Of a stretch of DNA of 64,000 nucleotides, positions 48,544 through 56,806 are shown in pieces. Under the pieces are notes generated by a model, which was not told where the DNA came from, did not search any database, and saw only the letters and a program-made list of their open reading frames with translations. The stretch spans positions 682,001 to 746,000 of the forward strand of contig CAVQVI010000007.1 in assembly GCA_963717075.1 (NCBI GenBank). The letters are read 5' to 3'. This stretch comes from JBGOTP01 sp963717075 (GTDB lineage Bacteria > Acidobacteriota > Vicinamibacteria > Vicinamibacterales > CAVVIG01). The first letter of the stretch is position 1, and each line of letters opens with the position of its first letter. The position numbers and the translations under genes were made by a program.

Positions 48544-50328
48544 ATGCGTAAGGTCGCAACGTCGTTGAAGATTTCGGTGTCGGTACTAGGAATCGTCGCC
48601 TTCGCGGCCTCGTCCTTCGCCGAGCCACCGCCGAAGATTGATCCGCCCGCGAACAGGCGCGCGGCGCGCGGCGTCGGCTCCTCGCGCGTGATTGTCAGCG
48701 TCGCGGTCCCAGGTTCACTGCCGGATGTCGCCGCCGCCATCGAGCATGGGGGCGGCAGGCTCCGACGCACGCTGCGGATCATCAACGCCTATGTCGCCGA
48801 CGTGCCCAACCCGGCGTTGAACGGCCTCGCGCATAATCCTCACGTCACGCACATAGCTCTTGATCGGCTCGTTGCCGGCACGGTCGAACGCACCGGCGCG
48901 ACCATCGGATCGACGGCCGTGCGACAAGAACTCGGCTACGACGGATCCGGCATCGGCGTGGCTGTCATCGATTCTGGCGTCACGCCGTGGCACGACGATC
49001 TTGCAGGTGGCGGCAGCCTTCAGCGTGTCGATCGGTTCGTCGACTTCGTCAATAGCTCCGTAACCGCCTACGACGACTACGGTCACGGGACGCACGTCGC
49101 CGGCATCATCGCTGGCAATGGCGCGGATTCGAATCTTCGCCGTTCCGGCATCGCGCCGAACGCGCGCCTGATCGTGCTCAAAGTGCTCGACTCCGCCGGA
49201 CACGGACGCATCAGCGACGTCATCGCGGCGCTGGACTACGTCGTCGACAATAAGTCGGCATTGAACATTCGTATCGTCAACCTGTCAGTTGCGACCGGCG
49301 TGTACGAGTCGTATGACTCCGATCCGCTCACGCGTGCGGCCCAGCGCGCGGTGGCCGCAGGCGTAGTGGTCGTCGCCGCCGCCGGCAATTATGGACACGA
49401 CCAAAGGGGTCACAGGATGTACGGCGGCATCACGGCACCGGGCAATGCGCCGTGGGTCCTGACCGTCGGCGCGTCGAGTCACATGGGCACGGCGGATCGA
49501 TCGGACGACAGGATTGCGACCTTCAGCTCTCGTGGCCCGACCGCGATCGACAGCCGCGCAAAGCCCGATCTCGTGGCCCCTGGCGTCGGGATCGAATCGC
49601 TGAGCGATCCGAACAGCGCGTTCTACACGACGCAGGCGCCTTACCTCCTGGAGGGCACGGTGCCGACCGCGTACCTGCCGTACTTGAGCCAGAGCGGCAC
49701 GAGCATGTCGGCGCCGGTCGTCAGCGGCACGGTGGCGTTGATGCTGCAGGCGAATCCGTCGCTCACGCCCAACCAGGTGAAAGCGATTCTGCAGTACACC
49801 GCGGAGGTGAAACCACGCTACGACCCGCTGACCGAAGGCGCGGGCTTTCTCAATGCGAAGGGCGCCGTTGATCTCGCGCGAAATTTTGAGGCCGGCTCGA
49901 GTTTTGCCTCGCCAGGCTGGAGCGGCCGAATTATCTGGGGCAACCGACTCGTGACTGGCGGCCGCCTCACGCCTGCCGCAAACGCCTGGCGCTCCGACGT
50001 CACCTGGGGCAGCGACACGACGCCCGACGGTCAGGAGATCGAGTGGGGCATGAGCTGCGCCACCGCCGGCTGTGGGGACGGCGAAGGTGTGTGGAGGGAC
50101 GGCGTCTACCGCAACGTCGTCTGGGGCTCGAGGTGCGGCAACAACGACTGCGAGGGCCCGTGGAGCCGCGGTCTGTTCGGCACAGGCGACGACGACGATA
50201 CGGTCGTGTGGGGCACCGGCGACGACGACGACACCGTGGTGTGGGGCACGTCTGATGACGACGACACGGTCGTGTGGGGCACGAGTTGCACCGACCCGAG
50301 TTGCGCACCGGTCATATGGAACCCGTAG
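48544..50328 (+). CDS. Secreted S8 (subtilisin-like) serine protease with C-terminal acidic Trp-Gly repeats
   Basis: A 594-aa exported protease. A signal peptide ends near SSFAE (about residue 26), then an I9-like propeptide region, then the catalytic domain: Asp143 in VAVIDSGV, His181 in GHGTHVAGI and Ser387 in SGTSMSAPVV. NLSVATG and AAAGNYG form the oxyanion region. After about residue 445 a Trp/Gly-rich tail has repeated SDVTWGS-, IEWGMS- and VVWGS-like units, pairs of Cys, and three near-identical units of the form GDDDDTVVWGT (about 547-583), possibly calcium-binding or wall-anchoring. The ATG at 48544 is chosen over GTG 48538 by spacing from GAGGAG. Its last 13 bp overlap the kinase gene. 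Confidence 0.93.
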   Translation: MRKVATSLKISVSVLGIVAFAASSFAEPPPKIDPPANRRAARGVGSSRVIVSVAVPGSLPDVAAAIEHGGGRLRRTLRIINAYVADVPNPALNGLAHNPHVTHIALDRLVAGTVERTGATIGSTAVRQELGYDGSGIGVAVIDSGVTPWHDDLAGGGSLQRVDRFVDFVNSSVTAYDDYGHGTHVAGIIAGNGADSNLRRSGIAPNARLIVLKVLDSAGHGRISDVIAALDYVVDNKSALNIRIVNLSVATGVYESYDSDPLTRAAQRAVAAGVVVVAAAGNYGHDQRGHRMYGGITAPGNAPWVLTVGASSHMGTADRSDDRIATFSSRGPTAIDSRAKPDLVAPGVGIESLSDPNSAFYTTQAPYLLEGTVPTAYLPYLSQSGTSMSAPVVSGTVALMLQANPSLTPNQVKAILQYTAEVKPRYDPLTEGAGFLNAKGAVDLARNFEAGSSFASPGWSGRIIWGNRLVTGGRLTPAANAWRSDVTWGSDTTPDGQEIEWGMSCATAGCGDGEGVWRDGVYRNVVWGSRCGNNDCEGPWSRGLFGTGDDDDTVVWGTGDDDDTVVWGTSDDDDTVVWGTSCTDPSCAPVIWNP

Positions 50329-52337
50329 AAAAACATCTGCATCCAGGCGGTTTGGCGTGGGCGGCGCTGTCGTGGCGGGCACGACTGTATGTCGCGATCG
50401 TACTGGCCGCGGGCGGGTCGGCGCTCGTCGCGTTCTTCCCCGCTACGTATCCGCAGCCTGTGTTGTTTGCCGTTTTGGTGCTCTTCGCTTGTGTGACCTC
50501 GCTCTGGAAGGTCAACCTGCCGATCACCCCCGTGAGCGGTTCGACGCTGTCAGTCTCGTACGCCGCGAATCTGATGGCGCTGTTGCTGCTCGGACCGCAA
50601 CGCGCGTTGATCGTGGCGATTGCCGGCGTGTGGACGCAGTGCACGTACAACGTCAAGACTCCCTATCCGTTGTACCGGACGCTGTTCAGCGTCGCCGCCG
50701 AAGTCATCACGATGCTCGCAACCGGCTCGGTCTATCAGGTGTTGGGGGGCCCGACCGTGCCGTTGTATGCCACCGGTCTGGCGAAGCCGCTCGTCGGCGC
50801 GATTGCGACGTACTTTCTCGTGAACACCGGCCTGGTCGCAGGCGCGATTTCACTGACCAGCAGTCGCTCGTTCTTCACTGTCTGGTGGAACGATTTTTCT
50901 TGGAGCGCCGCCAGCTTCATGGTCGCCGGCAGCGCCGGCGCGGCGGCTGCGCTGGTGGTCGCCCGGGGCGAGCACTGGAAGGCTATTCTGCTCGTCGCGC
51001 CGATTTATCTCACGTACCGGACGTACCGCGTGTTCGTCGGCCGTCTCGAAAACGACACGCGGCACATGACGGAAATGCGTCAGGTGCACGAGGGCACGGT
51101 CAAGGCGTTGGCACAGGCACGTCAGGCTGAGCATGCCGAACAGGAGGCGCGGGCAGCCGCCGAGCGCGCCAACCGATTGAAGGACGAGTTTCTTGCGGTC
51201 GTGTCGCATGAGCTGCGGACGCCGCTCAACTCGATTTTGGGGTGGGCCGATATGCTGCGGCGCGGCCAGCTCGAGGAAACGAAGCGCCCTGGGGCGTTCC
51301 AGTCGATTCATGACAGCGCAAAGCGCCAGGCAAAGTTGATCGATGACCTGCTCGATGTCTCGCGCGTCATGTCGGGGACGCTGCGCCTCGAGCGCACGAA
51401 CGTCGACTTGAAAGACGTGGTGGACGTAGCGCTCCAGGTCGTCCAGCCAGCGGCCGACGCCAGGGGCGTGCACATCGCCGCCCACGTCGATTCGTGGTTC
51501 GGCTTCATCCAGGGCGACAGCGCACGGCTTCAGCAGGTCGTCTCGAACCTGCTCTCGAACGCCGTCAAGTTCACGCCGAGCGGCGGCGCAGTTGAGGTGC
51601 ACGTGACGCGCGGCTCCGAGTCTGTCGAAATCCAGGTCCGCGACACCGGGCAGGGTATTTCAGCCCAATTCCTTCCGCACGTCTTCGAGCCGTTCCGGCA
51701 GGCCGATGGATCGACGACGCGCGCACACGGCGGGTTGGGGCTCGGTCTGTCGATCGTGAAACACCTCGTCGAAGCGCACAACGGCACCGTACGGGCCGAA
51801 AGCGCCGGCCCCGGTCGAGGGGCGACATTCATCGCGCGGTTGCCGATCGATCCGGCGTGCGCGACCCCCTCGCATCAGCCACTCGCGCCTACGAGAGCCG
51901 TCCCTCGAACGGAACCCGAGTCGCTCCACGGATTCCGCGTGCTGGTGGTCGACGACGACGAAGAAAGTCGTCTTATGGTCGCCGAGCATCTGAAAGGTCT
52001 CGGCGCTGTGGTGCTCGTGGCTGGGTCGGCCGCGGACGCATACGACGTGCTGCGATGCGAGCGCGTCGACGGGCTGCTGGCCGACATCGCGATGCCAGGC
52101 GAAGACGGCTACACGTTCATTCGACGGATCCGCGCGGGGCTGCTGCCGGGGAGCGCATGGATTCCAGCCGCGGCGCTGACGGCGTTAACTCGTAAAGAGG
52201 ACCGCCAGCTCGCGCTGGACGCGGGGTTTCAGATGCACCTTGCGAAACCGGTCGATCCCGATGCCCTTGTCGCAGCCGTGGTGACCCTCGCACAAAGGAA
52301 GGCCGCCGGGCTGGTGGGACTGCCGCGGCGAGCTTGA
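50316..52337 (+). CDS. Membrane-bound hybrid sensor histidine kinase with C-terminal receiver
   Basis: A 673-aa protein. The N-terminal about 230 residues form roughly seven hydrophobic segments (an integral-membrane sensor; includes SGSTLSVSYAANLMALLLLG), then a short coiled coil. HisKA has the H-box VVSHELRTPLNSI with His298. The HATPase domain has NLLSNAVKFTPSGG, VRDTGQGIS and GGLGLGLSIVKHLV. The C-terminal receiver has the acidic pair in VVDDDEESR, phospho-acceptor Asp590 in LLADIAMPGEDGY and the Lys in HLAKPVD. No DNA-binding output domain or separate regulator follows, so its target is unknown. The ATG at 50316 overlaps the subtilase gene by 13 bp, suggesting the two are coupled. Confidence 0.93.
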   Translation: MEPVEKHLHPGGLAWAALSWRARLYVAIVLAAGGSALVAFFPATYPQPVLFAVLVLFACVTSLWKVNLPITPVSGSTLSVSYAANLMALLLLGPQRALIVAIAGVWTQCTYNVKTPYPLYRTLFSVAAEVITMLATGSVYQVLGGPTVPLYATGLAKPLVGAIATYFLVNTGLVAGAISLTSSRSFFTVWWNDFSWSAASFMVAGSAGAAAALVVARGEHWKAILLVAPIYLTYRTYRVFVGRLENDTRHMTEMRQVHEGTVKALAQARQAEHAEQEARAAAERANRLKDEFLAVVSHELRTPLNSILGWADMLRRGQLEETKRPGAFQSIHDSAKRQAKLIDDLLDVSRVMSGTLRLERTNVDLKDVVDVALQVVQPAADARGVHIAAHVDSWFGFIQGDSARLQQVVSNLLSNAVKFTPSGGAVEVHVTRGSESVEIQVRDTGQGISAQFLPHVFEPFRQADGSTTRAHGGLGLGLSIVKHLVEAHNGTVRAESAGPGRGATFIARLPIDPACATPSHQPLAPTRAVPRTEPESLHGFRVLVVDDDEESRLMVAEHLKGLGAVVLVAGSAADAYDVLRCERVDGLLADIAMPGEDGYTFIRRIRAGLLPGSAWIPAAALTALTRKEDRQLALDAGFQMHLAKPVDPDALVAAVVTLAQRKAAGLVGLPRRA

Positions 52338-52381
52338 GCCGTTGTGTGCCGCCGGTTAATCCGGTGTCGCCCGTAGTGGGA

Positions 52382-52448
52382 TGGCGAGTGGAGCATCCGG
52401 CATGGATGAGGATCCTGACAGCCGGCGCCGGGGCGATCAAGAGGCGAA
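52382..52448. repeat. Dispersed 67-bp repeat, right copy
   Basis: The same orientation and 65 of 67 bases shared with 47814-47880, which includes the mrfA start codon. Here no mrfA sequence follows; it sits between the kinase stop (52337) and the end of the propeller protein gene (52462). Confidence 0.9.
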
Positions 52449-52461
52449 CATCGGCCGATTG

Positions 52462-54354
52462 TCAGTTCCCGTTGAAGTTCCCGGGCGCGATGGCATCAGG
52501 GTTGAGACCGTGAACTGGCGCGAACGACGTGTCGTTCATCCACGCGTACAACCCGAAGCCCGGGAAGCTGAGGAGGACATCCGCCTTCCCGTTCCCGTCG
52601 AGGTCGGCCGTGGCGATGAGCGACACGTCCAGCTGATGCAGGAACACCCACGACGCGTTGTTCTTGTAGACATACACGCCGAAGCCCGTGAAGTCGACGA
52701 TCGCGTCCCTGTGGCCGTTGTTGTCGGTGTCACCGATGGCGAGCTTCGTCGGGGTGAGCGTGTGGAGCTGCGACCAATAGAGGTTGTTGCGCAGCATCCA
52801 CAGGCCGTAGGTGGGGAAGCTGATGAGCAGTTCGTCGCCCGCGATGCCGTCCATGTTACCGGCCGCCATCGTCGTTGCGTCGTGTCCATTGATCAGCGTC
52901 CAGTACGAATTGTTCGTCCACGCATAGATGCCGAAGCCCGGAAAGTCGAGGATGGCTTCCGCCCGTCCGTTGCCGTCGAGATCGCCCGTGATCATCAGCG
53001 AGGGGTTGGCCGTATGGAGCTGGAACCAGGTGCCGTTGTTGGCGAACACCCAAACACCGGCGCCCGGGAAGTTCAGCAGCACGTCAGATTTGCTGTTGCC
53101 GTCGAGGTCGCCTGTCGCCATACCGCTCACGTCCAGTGAGTGGAGCTGCACCCACGACGTGTCGTTCATGTACGCCCACACGCCGAAGCCGGGGAAGTCC
53201 GCGATGACGTCCGCCTTGCCGTTGCCGTCCAGGTCGCCTGCCGTCAGCTGCGAAGCGTTGAGGTTGTTGATCGATCCCCATGTAGTGCCGTTATACAGGG
53301 TCCACAAACCTGCCGCGCCGAAGTCCGCCGCGAGATCGGCCTTCCCGGCGCCGACCGGCGGCGTCGGCCCATCGTCGTCGAGGATCGTGATACCCGCCGC
53401 CGGATCCGCGATGATCGCGTTGACCGCGTTCGTCAGAGTGACATTGATCACCTGGCTCGATTCGACGGTCGCGTCGCCGCGGATCTGTACGCCGATGCTC
53501 TGACTCGTCGTGCCGGGCGGGAACGTGAGCGTGCCGGACGTGCTAATGTAGTCCTCGTCGGTTGGCGGATACAGGCGAATCTGCCAGCCCTTCGCGATCG
53601 AGCCGATATCCCCTCCTTGATCGTCACGCACGTACAGCTTCCACTGTCCAGCCGGATTCAGGCCGGCAAACGTCGACAGCACGCCTCCGTACGGTCCGGC
53701 CGGCGCTGGTGCCGGAAACACGTCAGGACCAGAATCCAAATTCGTCGGCTTGAAAAGTCCCGAGACGACGGGGCTGGAGCTTGGCACGCTCGTCGGTGCC
53801 TCGTCGTCGAACGTGATGGTGACGTTCGTCACATCCGTTCCGGAGCCCGCATCCGACAACAGCATCACGGTCTGGCCCTGCGGGCCCTGCAGCATGACGT
53901 CGATGTCGCGCGAGAACGTGTGGCTCAGGCCCAAGAGGGTCGCCGTGACCTTCGTCACCGGGCCGAAGAATTTTCCGGCAGGGGGGGCGACGGTGATGGT
54001 CGACGGATACGGCGTTGCGGGGGCGTTGTCTTTAATCAAGATGGCTGCGGAGTTGTCGAAAAAGTAGGCCAGGGGCTCCGACCTCTGTTTGTCCATGCTG
54101 GCGGCGTAGTCCACGCTCACAGGGAGCGTCGAGGGCGCTGACAGCGAGACGGTCAGGGTCGCAATCGGCCCGCTGAGTGCGTTCCCCTCGATCACGGACG
54201 TGTTGCTGATCGAAATCGTCGGCGCCTGCGCATGGACACCGGTCCACATCGCGGCCGCCAGCACGACGCTACCCACAGGCGCGTACACAAAACGCCCGCA
54301 GCCCATACGTCGGGACTTCCGCTGCACTGGAGGGGGAATTCGCCTCATAGGCAC
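52462..54354 (-). CDS. Secreted Calx-beta / P-domain / FG-GAP propeller protein (copy 1, intact)
   Basis: A 630-aa exported protein. A signal peptide ends near GVHAQ (about residue 43). The start of a Calx-beta domain (TISISNTSVIEGNALSGPIA, 45-84) is interrupted by a proprotein-convertase P-domain-like module (about 96-262: LSHTFSRDIDVMLQGPQGQT, AGLNPAGQWKLYVRDDQGGD). The rest of Calx-beta resumes with DYISTSGTLTFPPGTTSQSI and ends GITILDDDG at about 328. Residues 336-630 are seven repeats of about 42 residues with GDLDGNGKADVxxxFPGFG, an FG-GAP/VCBS-like calcium-binding propeller that ends in GNFNGN. The start is GTG 54354 or ATG 54348. Probably a cell-surface or secreted binding protein. 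A near-identical copy lies upstream on the same strand. Confidence 0.88.
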   Translation of the reverse strand: MPMRRIPPPVQRKSRRMGCGRFVYAPVGSVVLAAAMWTGVHAQAPTISISNTSVIEGNALSGPIATLTVSLSAPSTLPVSVDYAASMDKQRSEPLAYFFDNSAAILIKDNAPATPYPSTITVAPPAGKFFGPVTKVTATLLGLSHTFSRDIDVMLQGPQGQTVMLLSDAGSGTDVTNVTITFDDEAPTSVPSSSPVVSGLFKPTNLDSGPDVFPAPAPAGPYGGVLSTFAGLNPAGQWKLYVRDDQGGDIGSIAKGWQIRLYPPTDEDYISTSGTLTFPPGTTSQSIGVQIRGDATVESSQVINVTLTNAVNAIIADPAAGITILDDDGPTPPVGAGKADLAADFGAAGLWTLYNGTTWGSINNLNASQLTAGDLDGNGKADVIADFPGFGVWAYMNDTSWVQLHSLDVSGMATGDLDGNSKSDVLLNFPGAGVWVFANNGTWFQLHTANPSLMITGDLDGNGRAEAILDFPGFGIYAWTNNSYWTLINGHDATTMAAGNMDGIAGDELLISFPTYGLWMLRNNLYWSQLHTLTPTKLAIGDTDNNGHRDAIVDFTGFGVYVYKNNASWVFLHQLDVSLIATADLDGNGKADVLLSFPGFGLYAWMNDTSFAPVHGLNPDAIAPGNFNGN

Positions 54355-54518
54355 AACCCGTCACATGTGGCGATGAACCGCCACCAGAAGTGTTGCGACG
54401 CTACCGTACGGTGACTCCGGAATCAAGAATTCCCGTACCTCGCAGCAGGCGGGCTTCAAACAGCGCGGAAGCAGCATATGCCGCCTTCGCTCGGAACGGA
54501 CTTGCAGAACCGTCGATG

Positions 54519-56397
54519 TCAGTTCCCATTGAAGTTCCCGGGTGCGATAGCGTCAGGATTGAGACCGTGAACCGGCGCGAACGACGTGCCGTTCATCCAC
54601 GCGTACAACCCGAAGCCCGGGAAGCTGAGGAGGACATCCGCCTTCCCGTTTCCGTCGATGTCGGCCGTGGCGATGAGCGACACGTCCAGCTGATGCAGGA
54701 ACACCCACGACGTGTTGTTCTTGTAGACATACACGCCGAAGCCCGTGAAGTCGACGATCGCGTCCCTCTGGCCGTTGTTGTCGGTGTCACCGATGGCGAG
54801 CTTCGTCGGGGTGAGCGTGTGGAGCTGCGACCAATAAAGGTTGTCGCGCAGCATCCACAGGCCGTAGGTGGGGAAGCTGATGAGCAGTTCGTCGCCCGCG
54901 ACGCCGTCCATGTTCCCGGCCGCCATCGTCGCGGCGTCGTGTCCATTGATCAGCGTCCAGGACGAATTGTTCGTCCACGCATAGATGCCGAAGCCCGGAA
55001 AGTCGAGGATGGCTTCGGCCCGTCCGTTGCCGTCGAGATCGCCCGTGATCATCAGCGATGGGTTGGCCGTATGGAGCTGGAACCAGGTGCCGTTGTTGGC
55101 GAACACCCAAACCCCGGCGCCCGGGAAGTTCAGCAGCACGTCAGATTTGCCGTTGCCGTCGAGGTCGCCTGTCGCCATACCGCTCACGTCCAGTGAGTGG
55201 AGCTGCACCCACGACGTGTCGTTCATGTACGCCCACACGCCGAAGCCGGGGAAGTCGGCGATGACGTCCGCCTTGCCGTTGCCGTCCAAGTCGCCCGCCG
55301 CCACCTGCGAAGCGTTGAGGCTGTTGATCGATCCCCATGTGGTGCCGTTATACAGGTTCCACAAACCCACCGCGCCCAAGTCCACCGCGAGATCGGCCTT
55401 CCCGGCGCCGACCGGCGGCGTCGGCCCATCGTCGTCGAGGATCGTGATGCCCGCCGCCGGATCCCCGATGGTCGCGTTTACCGGGTTCGTCAGGGTGACA
55501 TTGATCACCTCGTTCGATTCGACGATCGCGTCGCCGCGGATCTGTACGCCGATGCTCTGACTCGTCGTGCCGGGTGGGAACGTGAGCGTGCCGGACGTGC
55601 GGATGTAGTCGCCCGATTGCGTCGTGAAGACAATCGCCCAGCCGGAGGCGATCGAGCCGATATCCCCTCCGTCATCGTCACGCACGTACAGCTTCCACTG
55701 TCCAGCCGGATTCAGGCCGGCAAACATCGACAGCACGCCTCCGTACGGTCCGGCCGGCGCTGGTGCCGGAAACACGTCTGTGCCGGAATCCAAATTCGTC
55801 GGCTTGAAAATCCCCGAGACGACGGGGCTTGGCACGCTCGTCGCTGCCTCGTCGTCGAACGTGATGATCGCGTTCGTCACATCCACGGCACCGCCCACAT
55901 CCGACATCAGCATCACGGTCTGGCCCTGCGGGCCCTGCAGCATGATGTCGATGTCGCCCGGGAACGTGTGGCTCAGGCCCTCGATGACTCACAGTGACCG
56001 TCGTCACCGGGCCGACGATGGTCCTCCGGGAACGGTGATGATCGACGGATACGGCGTTGCGGCGGCGTTGTCGTGAATCGTGATGGCTGCGAAGTTCGGC
56101 CAAGCCGGTGCTCGAGGTGGCCCCACTCGCCGTACCCGTGTCGGCGGTGTAGTCCACGCTCACAGGGAGCGTCGAGGGCGCTGACAGCGAGACGGTCAGG
56201 GTCGCCAGCGGCCCGCTGACGGCGTTCCCCTCGATCACCGACGTGTTGGTGATCGAAATAGTCGGCGCCTGCGCATGAACACCGGTCCACATCGCGGCCG
56301 CCAGCACGACGCTGCCCGCGAGCGCGCACGCAAAACGCCCGCGGCCGATACGTTGGCACTTCCGCTGCACCGGAGAGGGAACGCGCTTCACAGGCAC
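54519..56397 (-). pseudogene. Second copy of the Calx-beta / P-domain / propeller protein, with at least three frame changes
   Basis: The C-terminal 474 residues (from MLQGPQGQTVML at 55943 to 54519) are open and almost identical to copy 1, including the seven propeller units ending GNFNGN. The N-terminus (AAMWTGVHAQAPTISITNTS, then VSVDYTADTGTASG) is also recognisable from about 56397. Between 55975 and 56110 the frame changes at least three times: after STGLA, again near TVPGG/TIVGP, and again before EGLSHTF. Copy 2 keeps more of the original Calx-beta sequence before the insertion (VDYTADTGTASG) than copy 1. Either this copy is decaying or the region is badly assembled, which is easy in a tandem duplication. 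Confidence 0.82.
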
Positions 56398-56558
56398 AAC
56401 CCCTGTCACATTTCGCAATCAACAGCCATCAATCGTGCGGCAACGCTACCGCTCGGCGAGCTGCGGTAAGTATCCCCCCAGCAGAACCGGGGACCTCCCC
56501 ACGGGTTCGTTCGCTTCCCATCTGAAAGGAGCGACCTCCGTTTCGCGAGTATTGAGGC

Positions 56559-56780
56559 TTAGAAGTCGACCTGGGCGCCGAACTTCAGCAGCCGCCCGCC
56601 GAGGAATGCCGACGGCCTCGAGGTACGTGGAGCCCGGTACTTCCGTGCCTGGCGCCACGACCTGACCCCACGTCGGCGTAGCGGTTTGCGGGGTACGCGC
56701 GTTCAGGAGGTTGTAGAGCTCCACGACTCCCTGCACGCGCGTGCGGCCGATGCGGATCGGGCGCGTCCCACGGTGGGCAG
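56559..56780 (-). pseudogene. C-terminal remnant of another TonB-dependent receptor
   Basis: The minus strand reads RIGRTRVQGVVELYNLLNAR, TWGQVVAPGTEVPGSTYLE and, after a one-base shift near 56605, PSAFLGGRLLKFGAQVDF and stop. That is the last two to three beta-strands of a TonB-dependent receptor, parallel to the end of the full receptor next door (MIDLYNVFNARIAQGIVTTY, then LLGGRLWKFGLQIDL). Nothing of the rest is present. It is a truncated relative left beside the intact gene and not expected to make protein. Confidence 0.72.
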
Positions 56781-56806
56781 AAGGATCTTTACCTGAGATG
56801 CATCTT

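Noticed and set aside
52381..55997. Long plus-strand open frames (250-330 codons) opposite the propeller genes, repeated in both copies
   Set aside because: They are the antisense of the repeats in the propeller protein. The repetition of the sense strand creates the repeated antisense text, and no start signal or family feature is present.
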